This document shows positions 7,131 through 15,147 of a DNA stretch of 27,157 bases, one piece after another. The stretch covers positions 1-27,157 of the forward strand of contig CAZJNX010000031.1 in assembly GCA_964547415.1 (NCBI GenBank). The letters run 5' to 3'. Source of the stretch: CAZJNX01 sp964547415. GTDB lineage: Bacteria > Pseudomonadota > Alphaproteobacteria > Rhizobiales > Amorphaceae. Every line of letters starts with the position of its first letter. Positions within the stretch are counted from its first letter, which is position 1. Under the pieces are notes generated by a model that made no database searches, had not been told where the DNA came from, and saw nothing but the letters and a program-made list of their open reading frames with translations. The position numbers and the translations under genes were made by a program.

Positions 7131-8756
7131 ATGGCCCACCCCTTCGAGCGGCTGAAGGCCCACGCCGGGACCCTCGTCTCCTTCCACCTCGCCGACGCCT
7201 TCGCCGAGGATCCGGAGCGCTTCCGCCGCTTCTCGGTGCGGGACGACGACCTCCTCCTCGACTACTCCAAGGCCCTCGTCACCCCCGACACCATGGAGCT
7301 CCTCCTCGGCTGGGCGGAGACGGCGGACGTTCCGGGCTGGCGCGCGCGGATGTTCTCCGGCGAGCCGATCAACGGCACGGAGGGGCGCGCCGTCCTCCAC
7401 GTGGCGCTGCGCAACGTGGGCGGCCCGCCGATCCGCGTCGCGGGCGAGGACGTGATGCCGGAGGTGGAGGCGACGCTCGAGCGGTTCCTCGCCTTCGCCG
7501 AGGGGGTGCGGGACGGGTCGATCGCGGGCGCGGGCGGGCGCTTCACCGACGTCGTCAACATCGGGATCGGCGGATCGGACCTCGGGCCGCGCATGGTGGC
7601 CCGGGCGCTCACGCCGTACCGGGGCGAGGGGCCGAACGTCCACTTCGTCGCCAACGTGGACGGGGCGGACCTCGCCGACACGCTCCGCCCCCTCGACCCG
7701 GCGCGCACCCTGTTCCTCGTCGCCTCCAAGACCTTCACCACCTTGGAGACCATGACGAACGCGGCCTCGGCGCGCGAGTGGCTCGCCCTCGGCGTCGGGG
7801 AGGACGCGGTGCCCCGCCACTTCGCGGCCCTCTCCTCCGCCGTCGGCAAGGCGGCCGACTTCGGCATCCCGGAGGAGCGCGTCTTCGGCTTCCGGGACTG
7901 GGTCGGCGGGCGCTACTCGGTGTGGTCGGCGATCGGCCTGTCCGTCGCCATCGCCATCGGGGCCGACAACTTCCGCGCCTTCCTGGCGGGCGCTCGCGCG
8001 ATGGACGAGCATTTCCGGGAGCGCCCGCTCGGGCAGAACATGCCCGTCCTGATGGCCCTCGTCGGGGCCTGGCACCGGGACGTGATGGGCTTTCCGGCCC
8101 ACGCCGTCCTTCCTTACGATGAGCGGCTGTCGCGCTTTGCCGCGCACCTGCAGCAGCTCGACATGGAATCGAACGGCAAGCGCGTCACGCGGGACGGGGA
8201 CAGGGTGGCGATGCCGACCGGCCCCGTCATCTTCGGCGAGCCCGGCACCAACGGCCAGCACGCCTTCTTCCAGCTCCTCCACCAGGGGACGGAGGTGGTG
8301 CCCTGCGACTTTCTGGTGGCGGCCAACCCGCACGAGGCCATGGGCGACCACCACGACAAGCTGATCGCCAACTGCCTCGCCCAGTCCGAGGCGCTGATGC
8401 GCGGCCGCTCCGCGGCGGGGGCGAAGCGCATCATGCTCGACCGCGGCACGGACGAGGCGACGGCCGAGCGCCTCGCCCCCCACAAGGCGTTTCCCGGCAA
8501 CCGCCCCTCCAACACCCTCGTCTACCGCGTGCTCGACCCCTTCACCCTCGGCCGGCTGATCGCGCTCTACGAGCACAAGGTGTTCGTCCAGGGGATCCTG
8601 TGGAACGTGAACTCCTTCGACCAGTGGGGCGTGGAGCTCGGCAAGGAGCTCGCCACCCGCCTCCTGCCACGGGTGAAGGGCGAGGACGCGACCCCGCCGG
8701 AGGACGCCTCGACGGCGGGCCTCCTCGCCGCCCTCACCGCCATGCGGGCGCGGTAG
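7131..8756 (+). CDS. pgi: Glucose-6-phosphate isomerase
   Basis: A 541-residue enzyme, close to the usual bacterial length, that interconverts glucose 6-phosphate and fructose 6-phosphate in the cytosol. Both family signatures are present: DWVGGRYSVWSAIG in the middle and LWNVNSFDQWGVELGK near the C-terminus. FTDVVNIGIGGSDLGPRMV, ASKTFTTLETMTNA and QLDMESNGKRV are further conserved blocks that line the sugar-phosphate site. The start is ATG 7131 behind GGGAGGAGACGACGCC. Lying just upstream of the glycan locus, it links central metabolism to sugar-nucleotide supply, though a functional tie is only inferred. An antisense open frame over the same stretch is a shadow. Confidence 0.97.
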   Translation: MAHPFERLKAHAGTLVSFHLADAFAEDPERFRRFSVRDDDLLLDYSKALVTPDTMELLLGWAETADVPGWRARMFSGEPINGTEGRAVLHVALRNVGGPPIRVAGEDVMPEVEATLERFLAFAEGVRDGSIAGAGGRFTDVVNIGIGGSDLGPRMVARALTPYRGEGPNVHFVANVDGADLADTLRPLDPARTLFLVASKTFTTLETMTNAASAREWLALGVGEDAVPRHFAALSSAVGKAADFGIPEERVFGFRDWVGGRYSVWSAIGLSVAIAIGADNFRAFLAGARAMDEHFRERPLGQNMPVLMALVGAWHRDVMGFPAHAVLPYDERLSRFAAHLQQLDMESNGKRVTRDGDRVAMPTGPVIFGEPGTNGQHAFFQLLHQGTEVVPCDFLVAANPHEAMGDHHDKLIANCLAQSEALMRGRSAAGAKRIMLDRGTDEATAERLAPHKAFPGNRPSNTLVYRVLDPFTLGRLIALYEHKVFVQGILWNVNSFDQWGVELGKELATRLLPRVKGEDATPPEDASTAGLLAALTAMRAR

Positions 8757-8766
8757 GAGAGCGGCC

Positions 8767-9177
8767 GTGGGCGGGGCTGGCGAAGAGGCCGTCCTCGACT
8801 GGTTCGACACGGCCCTGCACCTGATCGCCCGCGGCTTCGAGGCGGCGGGGGTGGCCGTCATCGTGGTCGGGGCGCTCGTCGCGACGGCGAAGTACGCGCT
8901 GCGGGTCTTCGGGGAGACCGACCGCTCCGAAGCCTACCACCTCTTCCGCACCAGCCTCGCCCGGGCGATCCTGCTCGGCCTCGAGTTCCTGGTGGCGGCC
9001 GACATCATCGGCACCGTGGCGGTGGAGCCGACGCTCCAGAACCTCGCCGTCCTCGCCCTCATCGTGGCGATCCGCACCTTCCTGTCCTTCTCCCTCGAGC
9101 TCGAGGTGTCAGGCCGCTGGCCGTGGCAGAAGGCGCGCGAGCGCAGCGGCGACAAGGACCGCGGCGCGCGCGTCTGA
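8767..9177 (+). CDS. DUF1622-family small membrane protein
   Basis: A 136-residue protein with three hydrophobic helices: AAGVAVIVVGALVATAKYAL, AILLGLEFLVAADIIGTVAV and LAVLALIVAIRTFLSFSLELE. The LEFLVAADIIGTV and ALIVAIRTFLSFSLELE stretches are what I recall for DUF1622 (COG4828), whose role is unknown. A charged C-terminal tail (KARERSGDKDRGARV) should lie in the cytosol. The start is GTG 8767, ten bases after the pgi stop, with GGAGAG upstream, so it is probably co-transcribed with pgi. Confidence 0.85.
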   Translation: MGGAGEEAVLDWFDTALHLIARGFEAAGVAVIVVGALVATAKYALRVFGETDRSEAYHLFRTSLARAILLGLEFLVAADIIGTVAVEPTLQNLAVLALIVAIRTFLSFSLELEVSGRWPWQKARERSGDKDRGARV

Positions 9178-9197
9178 GCCACCCGCGGACCGCGCCC

Positions 9198-9211
9198 GCC
9201 CGGCGCCGGGC
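9198..9211. terminator. Short perfect palindrome after the DUF1622 gene
   Basis: GCCCGGCGCCGGGC is a perfect 14-base palindrome 21 bases past the stop, in the 115-base gap before the glycan locus. It may be a weak terminator or simply a product of high GC. The rest of the gap holds the ribosome site AAGGGATCATTGA of the next gene and presumably the locus promoter. Confidence 0.25.
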
Positions 9212-9292
9212 AGGCATCTTCTTCATGCATCATCTGGAACCGATCCCCGGTGATGGCGTTGGCCCGCCGTCAAGTACCGAAGGGATCATTGA

Positions 9293-9574
9293 ATGGCCTC
9301 TGCACGAACCACGACGGATCACGACACGATCAGGCGCTGGGCGGAGGAGCGCGGCGGACGACCCGCCCGCGTGAAGGAAACGGAAACGGGCGGCAAGGGC
9401 GCCGGTGTCCTCAGGATCGATTTCGCGGAGCCGGACGAGGGTCTCGAGGAAATCGACTGGGCCACGTTCTTCGACACGTTCGAGGAGAAGGGCCTCGCCC
9501 TCCTCTACCAGGACAAGACCGACGACGGGTCGGTGAGCCGCTTCAACAAGATCGTCAGCCGCGACGACGCGTGA
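9293..9574 (+). CDS. Small conserved acidic protein at the head of the glycan locus
   Basis: A 93-residue soluble protein starting at ATG 9293 with AAGGGA eight bases upstream. It reads TDHDTIRRWAEERGGRPARV, then GVLRIDFAEPDEGLEEIDW, then FFDTFEEKGLALLYQDKT and SRFNKIVSR. I recall proteins with this layout as a widespread unclassified family in bacteria, sometimes misnamed as glucan branching enzyme; no activity is known to me. Its stop overlaps the next start (TGATG), so it is the first gene of the operon and translationally coupled to the epimerase. No membrane segment or signal is seen. Confidence 0.8.
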   Translation: MASARTTTDHDTIRRWAEERGGRPARVKETETGGKGAGVLRIDFAEPDEGLEEIDWATFFDTFEEKGLALLYQDKTDDGSVSRFNKIVSRDDA

Positions 9575-10686
9575 TGGCTGGCACGGTCCTCATCACCGGC
9601 GGTGCCGGCTTCATCGGCCGGCACGTCGCCGGCCGCCTCCTGTCCGCGGGACGGGCCGTGCGCGTCCTCGATTCCTTCGTGGAGCAGGTCCACGGGCCCG
9701 ACCCCGTGCCCGACCGACTCCTCGACGGGGCCGAGGTGATCCACGGCGACGTGCGCGACGCGGACGCGGTGCGCCGCGCCGTCGCCGGGGTGGACGCGGT
9801 GATCCATCTCGCCGCCGAGGTGGGCGTCGGCCAGTCCATGTACGAGATCGAGCGCTACGTCGACGCCAACGAGCGCGGGACGGCCGTCCTGTTCGAGGCG
9901 CTCGCCGCGAACCCGGTGCGACGCATCGTCACCGCCTCGTCCATGAGCGTCTACGGCGAGGGCCTTTACGCGGACACGGCGGGCCGCCTCGTGGAGTCGG
10001 CCGCGCGCCCCTCCCCCGCCGGTCCGGACCGCTGGGACCCCGAGGACGCGGACGGCACGGCCCTGACGCCGGTGCCGACCCCGGAGTGGAAGCGGCCGGA
10101 TCTCTCCTCGGTCTACGCCCTCGGCAAGTTCGCCCAGGAGCGCATGACGATGATGCTGGGCGCGGCCTACGGCATGGAGCCGGTGGCCTTGCGCCTGTTC
10201 AACGTCTACGGACCGGGGCAGGCGCTCTCCAACCCCTACACGGGCGTCCTCGCCATCTTCGCCGCGCGCATCCTCAACGGCGAGCAGCCGCTCATCTTCG
10301 AGGACGGCTTCCAGCGGCGGGACTTCGTGGCGGTGGAGGACGTCGCCGACGCCTTCGTCCACGCCCTCCACGCCGAGGCCGCCGCCGGCGAGGTCCTCAA
10401 CGTGGCGAGCGGGGAGAGCCGCACGATCCGCAGCGTCGCGGTCGATCTTGCCCGCGTCATGGGCCGGCCCGACCTCGCCGGGGAGGTGACCGGGCGGGCG
10501 CGGGCGGGCGACATCCGCCACTGCTTCGCCGACGCCTCCCTCGCCCGTGACGTCCTCGGCTTCACCGCGCGCACCCGCTTCGAGGACGGCGTGGAGGCGC
10601 TCGCCCGCTGGCTCGCGGGCCGGACGGCCGACGACCGGGTGGACGAGGCGCGCTCGGCCCTCGAGGCGCGGGGGCTCGTATCGTGA
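9574..10686 (+). CDS. NAD-dependent epimerase/dehydratase (extended SDR, dTDP-rhamnose-4-epimerase-like)
   Basis: A 370-residue extended SDR enzyme. The NAD-binding motif TGGAGFIG is at the N-terminus, followed by GDVRDADAVRRAVAGVDAVIHLAAEVGVGQS, the catalytic Ser region VTASSMSVYGEGLY and the YxxxK pair in SVYALGKFAQE. LRLFNVYGPGQALSNPYTGV and RRDFVAVEDVADAFVHAL are typical sugar-nucleotide epimerase blocks. The long insert between SVYGEGLY and the catalytic Tyr recalls dTDP-L-rhamnose 4-epimerases, but substrate assignment from this is tentative. It starts at ATG 9574 in a TGATG overlap and ends in a GTGA overlap with the next gene. Confidence 0.88.
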   Translation: MAGTVLITGGAGFIGRHVAGRLLSAGRAVRVLDSFVEQVHGPDPVPDRLLDGAEVIHGDVRDADAVRRAVAGVDAVIHLAAEVGVGQSMYEIERYVDANERGTAVLFEALAANPVRRIVTASSMSVYGEGLYADTAGRLVESAARPSPAGPDRWDPEDADGTALTPVPTPEWKRPDLSSVYALGKFAQERMTMMLGAAYGMEPVALRLFNVYGPGQALSNPYTGVLAIFAARILNGEQPLIFEDGFQRRDFVAVEDVADAFVHALHAEAAAGEVLNVASGESRTIRSVAVDLARVMGRPDLAGEVTGRARAGDIRHCFADASLARDVLGFTARTRFEDGVEALARWLAGRTADDRVDEARSALEARGLVS

Positions 10687-12734
10687 GGCAGGGCGACGAC
10701 CGGGCCGGGCCGACCGGCCTCATCGAGTGGTTCCGCTTCGGCGAGCGCGACCGGGTGGACGAGGCGATCGACCAGCTCGCCGCCGTCGGCTGCACGCACC
10801 TTCGCACCCACGTGTCCTGGGCGGACTACCACCGACCGGGCGGGGCGGAGTGGTACGCCTTCCTGCTGCCGCGCCTCGCCGCCCGGTTCGATCTCCTGCC
10901 GACGGTCCACTACACCCCGCCGTCCCTGTCCGAGACGGGCACCACGGCCGGGCCGCCGCGGGACCCGAAGGCGTTCGCCGACTTCATCGACGTGCTGATC
11001 GACCGGCACGGTGACTGCTTCGACACCATCGAGCTCTGGAACGAGCCGAACAACCTCCTCGACTGGGACTGGCGGGTCGACACCGACTGGCTGAAGTTCG
11101 GGAAGATGGCCGGCGGCGCCGCCCACTGGGCCCGCACCCGGGCCAAGCGCGTCGTCCTCGGCGGCCCCTGCCCGACCGACCTCAACTGGTTCGACATCAT
11201 GGGCCGGCACGGGGTGCTCGGCGTGGTCGACGTGGTCGGCATCCACGGCTTCCCGGGCACCTGGGAATCGGAGGAGGCGCTCTGGCAGGGCTGGGAGGCC
11301 GTCATCGCCTCGGTGAAGGAGACGTGCGCGCCCTGGAACGAGGCCCTCGACGTGTGGATCACCGAGACGGGCTACTCGACCTGGCGCCACGACGAGGCCG
11401 GCCAGCTGACCCGCTATCTCGACGCCACCGCCGCGCCGGCGGGCCGCGTCTACTGGTACGGCCTCAAGGACCTGCCCGACGACGTGCCCTCCCAGGAGGG
11501 GCTGCGCTTCGACGAGCGCCACTACCACTGCGGCATCTTTCACGCCGGCGGGCGGCCCAAGCTCCTTGCCCGGGCGCTTTCCATGGGCGGCCGCGCCGAA
11601 GTGGCCCGCCTCGCCGCGCTCGCCCGGCGCCCGCCCGCCGTCATCGGCACGAAACCCGTCCTCGTGACCGGCGGGGCCGGCTTCGTCGGGTCGAACCTCG
11701 CCGACCGGCTGGCGGCGGAGGGCGAGCCCGTCCTCGTCCTCGACAGCCTCGCCCGGCCGGGGGTGGAGGAGAACCTCGCCTGGCTCAAGGCGCGGCACGG
11801 CAAGCGCCTCGCCGTCTCCCTCTCGGACCTGCGCGACAGGGAGTCGGTGGCGGACGCGGTGGCCGACGCCTCGGCGGTCTTCCACCTCGCCGGCCAGGTG
11901 GCGGTGACGGACAGCCTCCTCGACCCCGAGACCGACTTCGACGTGAACCTCGCCGGGACACTCAACCTCCTCAAGGCCCTGCGCACCCGGCCCGACCCCG
12001 TGCCCCTCGTCTTCGCGAGCACCAACAAGGTCTACGGCGACCTCGCCGACGTCGCCGTCGTCCACGGCCCGAAGGGATGGCGCCCGGCGGACGCGGCGAT
12101 CGCCACCGCCGGGATCGGCGAGGACCGGCCGCTCGCCTTCCACACGCCCTACGGCTGCTCCAAGGGCGCGGCGGACCAGTACGTCCTCGACCACGCCGCC
12201 AGCTTCGGGCGGCCGGCCTGCGTCATGCGCATGAGCTGCGTCTACGGCCCGCGCCAGCACGGCACCGAGGACCAGGGGTGGGTCGCCCACTTCGCCCGCT
12301 CCGCCCTCGCCGGGCGGCCCGTCACCCTCTACGGCGACGGGGAGCAGGTGCGCGACATCCTCCACGTCTCCGACGCGGTGGCCGCCTACCTCGCCGCCTG
12401 GCGGACCATGGGCGTCGCCTCGGGCCGGGCCTTCAACCTCGGCGGCGGACCGGCCAACGCCGTCAGCCTCAACCGGGTGCTGGCGGCGCTCGAGGAGACC
12501 GTCGGCCGGCCCGTGGAGCGCCGCTTCGGCCCGTGGCGGCCGGGCGACCAGCGCTGGTACGTCTCCGACACCCGCGCCGTCACGGCCGCCCTCGGCCTTC
12601 CCGAGCCGCTCGGCTGGCGGCACGGCCTTCTTTCGCTCGTGGACTGGCTGAAGCCCGCGCGCCGCGCGGCCCCGTCCGCCGCGCGCCCCGCCGGCCGGTC
12701 CCCCTCCACCCTCCGGACGGCGGAGGTCCGCTGA
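10683..12734 (+). CDS. Fusion protein: clan GH-A glycosidase-like domain plus CDP-paratose-2-epimerase-like SDR
   Basis: This 683-residue protein joins two enzymes in one frame. Residues 1 to about 315 resemble a clan GH-A (beta/alpha)8 glycosidase such as beta-xylosidase-type enzymes: LWNEPNN carries the putative acid/base Glu121, and ITETGYSTW carries the putative nucleophile Glu228, the spacing expected for strands 4 and 7. From residue 324 an extended SDR begins with VTGGAGFVGSNLADRL, then FASTNKVYGDLA, the YxxxK pair Tyr490/Lys494 in YGCSKGAADQY, and MRMSCVYGPRQHGTEDQGW, all strongly like CDP-paratose 2-epimerase. No signal peptide is present, so both halves should act in the cytosol. 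The start GTG 10683 overlaps the previous stop (GTGA). Substrates are unknown. Confidence 0.85.
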   Translation: MRQGDDRAGPTGLIEWFRFGERDRVDEAIDQLAAVGCTHLRTHVSWADYHRPGGAEWYAFLLPRLAARFDLLPTVHYTPPSLSETGTTAGPPRDPKAFADFIDVLIDRHGDCFDTIELWNEPNNLLDWDWRVDTDWLKFGKMAGGAAHWARTRAKRVVLGGPCPTDLNWFDIMGRHGVLGVVDVVGIHGFPGTWESEEALWQGWEAVIASVKETCAPWNEALDVWITETGYSTWRHDEAGQLTRYLDATAAPAGRVYWYGLKDLPDDVPSQEGLRFDERHYHCGIFHAGGRPKLLARALSMGGRAEVARLAALARRPPAVIGTKPVLVTGGAGFVGSNLADRLAAEGEPVLVLDSLARPGVEENLAWLKARHGKRLAVSLSDLRDRESVADAVADASAVFHLAGQVAVTDSLLDPETDFDVNLAGTLNLLKALRTRPDPVPLVFASTNKVYGDLADVAVVHGPKGWRPADAAIATAGIGEDRPLAFHTPYGCSKGAADQYVLDHAASFGRPACVMRMSCVYGPRQHGTEDQGWVAHFARSALAGRPVTLYGDGEQVRDILHVSDAVAAYLAAWRTMGVASGRAFNLGGGPANAVSLNRVLAALEETVGRPVERRFGPWRPGDQRWYVSDTRAVTAALGLPEPLGWRHGLLSLVDWLKPARRAAPSAARPAGRSPSTLRTAEVR

Positions 12735-14032
12735 TGCGCGTCGCCCTCGTCAACCCCGCCTGGCGCTTCGAGAACTCCATCTACTTCGGCTGCCGGGACC
12801 CGCACCTGCCCCTCGAACTCGGCTACGCCGCCGCCCAGCTCGAGGCCGCGGGCCACCAGACCCTCCTCCTCGACGGGCTGATCCAGCACCTGCCGGACGC
12901 CGTCCTCGCCGAGCACGTCGCCGCCTTCCGCCCCGACATGACGGTGGTGACGACGGCGCCCACCTACCTGTTCTGGCGCTGCGCCCCGCCCGAGCTGCGC
13001 ACGCCGGCGAACTTCCTCGCCGAGCTCGACGGACGGGGCGGGACGACGGTCGCCGTCGGCCCCCACGGGTCGGCGACGCCGGCCACCACGCTTCGCAAGC
13101 TCGGCGTCGACGTGGTCGTCCGCGGGGAGTGCGAGGACGTCATCGGGCGGCTGGCCGACGCCGGCGGCGCGCCCCGCGGCATCGCCGGCACGGCCTGGCT
13201 CGACCGGGGGGCGCCGGCGATCGAGGGGCCGGAGGCGGCGACCCGCTTCGTGGACGTGCCGGCGCTGTCCTGGTCCGACGCCTTCGTGAAGGGCCACGAC
13301 CACCACCACCACCGCTTCGACGGGGGCCGCTGGACGGGCCCGGGCGCGGAGGTGGAGGCCTCGCGGGGCTGCCCCTACGCCTGCACCTTCTGCGCCAAGC
13401 TCGACTACCGCGACAAGTACCGCCGGCGGAACCTGGAGCAGGTCCTGGCGGAGATCGACGGCCTGATCGCCCAGGGCGTGTCCTACATCTACTTCATCGA
13501 CGAGATCTTCCTGCCCCAGCGCCCGCTCCTCGAGGCGCTCGTCGGGCGGGATGTCCTCGTCGGCGTCCAGACCCGGATCGACCTGTGGCCCGAGGAGATG
13601 CTGGAGCTCCTGGGGCGGGCGGGGTGCGTGTCCATCGAGGCGGGCGTCGAGAGCCTGTCGGTGGAGGGACGGGCGGCGCTCGACAAGAAGTGCCGCATGG
13701 ACAACGACGCGCTCGCCGCGCGCCTCGTCTTCGCCCGCCGCCACGTGCCGTTCGTGCAGGCGAACCTGATCGCGACGCCCGCGGACGATCCGGACACCGT
13801 CGCCGTCTGGCGCGACCGGCTGCGGGCGGAAGGGGTCTGGGCCAACGATCCCGTCCCCCTCTTCCCCTACCCGAGCTCGCCCGCCTACCGCGCCCTCTTC
13901 GGCACGCCGGACGACGACGCCTGGGAGCGGGCCCACGAGCATTACCTGAAGCAGTTCGACAGCTTCAGCGACATCCAGGACGAGCGGCCACGCCCCCTCG
14001 CCGAGCTGGAGGCGACATGCCGCACGCCCTGA
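12734..14032 (+). CDS. Cobalamin-type (B12-binding domain) radical SAM protein
   Basis: A 432-residue protein. The first ~150 residues (MRVALVNPAW, HLPLELGYAAAQLEAAGHQT, FRPDMTVVTTAPT, VDVVVRGECEDVIGRL) have the layout of the B12-binding Rossmann domain seen in BchE-like radical SAM enzymes; the DxHxxG motif is absent, as usual in that subgroup. The radical SAM core starts with EASRGCPYACTFCAK, cluster ligands Cys213, Cys217 and Cys220, followed by SYIYFIDEIFLPQ and CVSIEAGVESLSVEGR. A natural His run (GHDHHHHRF, residues 187-195) precedes it. Such enzymes methylate unactivated carbons or rearrange substrates; in this locus a sugar or glycan is the obvious guess. It overlaps both neighbours (TGATG; 16 bases). 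Confidence 0.9.
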   Translation: MRVALVNPAWRFENSIYFGCRDPHLPLELGYAAAQLEAAGHQTLLLDGLIQHLPDAVLAEHVAAFRPDMTVVTTAPTYLFWRCAPPELRTPANFLAELDGRGGTTVAVGPHGSATPATTLRKLGVDVVVRGECEDVIGRLADAGGAPRGIAGTAWLDRGAPAIEGPEAATRFVDVPALSWSDAFVKGHDHHHHRFDGGRWTGPGAEVEASRGCPYACTFCAKLDYRDKYRRRNLEQVLAEIDGLIAQGVSYIYFIDEIFLPQRPLLEALVGRDVLVGVQTRIDLWPEEMLELLGRAGCVSIEAGVESLSVEGRAALDKKCRMDNDALAARLVFARRHVPFVQANLIATPADDPDTVAVWRDRLRAEGVWANDPVPLFPYPSSPAYRALFGTPDDDAWERAHEHYLKQFDSFSDIQDERPRPLAELEATCRTP

Positions 14033-15147
14033 CCGCCCCGGCGCCGCGCCGCGTCATGCTCACCGCCGACGCGGTCGGCGGCGTCCTCACCCAGGTCGGC
14101 GACCTCGCCCGGCGCCTCGCCGCGGACGGCACGGCGGTCGACGTGGTGCTGACGGGCCCGCCCGCGCCGCGCGCCGCCCGCGCCGCCCGCGCCGCCCTCG
14201 AGGCCGTCCCCGGGGTGGACGTGGTCGAGACCGGGCTGCCCCTCGAGTGGATGGCGGACGGGCCCGGCCCGGTCCTCGAGGCCGGGCCGCAGCTCGCGGC
14301 CCTCGCCCGGGAGCGGCGGGCGGACGTCGTCCACGCGGCGAACCCCGCGCTCCTCGCGAGCGGCCATTTTCCCTGCCCTGTGGTGACGACGCTCCACTCA
14401 TGCATGGCGACCTGGTGGCGCGCCGTGAAGCCGGGCGAGACGCCCCCGCCGGAGCTCTTCTGGCGGACGCGGCTCGTCTCCCGCGGCCTTCGCCGGGCGG
14501 ACGCGGCGATCGCGCCGAGCGCGCCCTTCGCCGTCGCCGCGCGGGCCGTCTACCCGGACATCCGCTTCGACGTGGTGCCCAACGGCCGCGATCCGGCGCC
14601 GGCCCCGCCGGCTTTGCGCCGCCGCGGCGCCTTCACCGCCGGGCGGCTGTGGGACGAGGGCAAGAACGTCGCCGTCCTCGACGCCGCGGCGGCGCAGCTT
14701 CCCTTCCCGGTGGTCGCCGCCGGCCCGACGGAGGGTCCGAACGGCGCACGGGTCGCCCTCGCCCATGTCGAGGCGACGGGCCCGCTCGCGCCCGAGGCCG
14801 TCGCCGGGCGGCTCGCCGGGGCGGCCGTCTTCGTGTCGACCGCCCTTTACGAGCCGTTCGGGCTCGCCGTGCTGGAGGCGGCCCAGGCCGGGGCGGCCCT
14901 CGTCCTGTCCGACATCCCGACCTTCCGGGCGCTGTGGAGCGGCGCGGCCGTCCTCGTCGACCCGCGTGACCCGGAGGCGGTGGCCGCCGCGCTCGTGCGC
15001 GTGCACGAGGCGCCGGCGCTCCGGCTCCAGCTCGCCGAGGCGGCGCAGCGACGGGCGGCGCGGCTGACCGCCGGCCGCATGGCCGCGGCGACGATGGAGA
15101 TCTACCGCGCCGCCGTCGGCGCGCGCGGCTTCGAGGGGGCAGCATGA
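14017..15147 (+). CDS. GT4-type glycosyltransferase (GT-B fold)
   Basis: A 376-residue GT-B protein. The N-terminal half has VMLTADAVGGVLTQVGDLARRLAADG and RRADVVHAANPALLASGHF, then VVTTLHSCMATWW. The C-terminal half has the donor-binding pattern FVSTALYEPFGLAVLEAAQAG, which contains the E-x7-E element of GT4 enzymes, followed by VLSDIPTFRALWSGAAVLVD. The acceptor and donor sugar are unknown. It starts 16 bases inside the radical SAM gene at ATG 14017, and its stop overlaps the next start (ATGA), so it is translationally coupled on both sides. Confidence 0.88.
   Translation: MPHALTAPAPRRVMLTADAVGGVLTQVGDLARRLAADGTAVDVVLTGPPAPRAARAARAALEAVPGVDVVETGLPLEWMADGPGPVLEAGPQLAALARERRADVVHAANPALLASGHFPCPVVTTLHSCMATWWRAVKPGETPPPELFWRTRLVSRGLRRADAAIAPSAPFAVAARAVYPDIRFDVVPNGRDPAPAPPALRRRGAFTAGRLWDEGKNVAVLDAAAAQLPFPVVAAGPTEGPNGARVALAHVEATGPLAPEAVAGRLAGAAVFVSTALYEPFGLAVLEAAQAGAALVLSDIPTFRALWSGAAVLVDPRDPEAVAAALVRVHEAPALRLQLAEAAQRRAARLTAGRMAAATMEIYRAAVGARGFEGAA

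Noticed and set aside
6873..8861. A 662-codon open frame on the minus strand opposite pgi
   Set aside because: It is antisense to an unmistakable glucose-6-phosphate isomerase and contains only biased low-information protein text.
10236..12623. A 795-codon open frame on the minus strand opposite the epimerase and fusion genes
   Set aside because: It lies wholly antisense to genes with clear motifs, has a composition rich in Arg, Gly, Ala, Val and Glu typical of antisense frames in high-GC DNA, and shows no domain.
13295..13306. His-rich run resembling an engineered tag
   Set aside because: It is internal, interrupted by Asp and flanked by native-looking sequence within the radical SAM protein, so it is natural.
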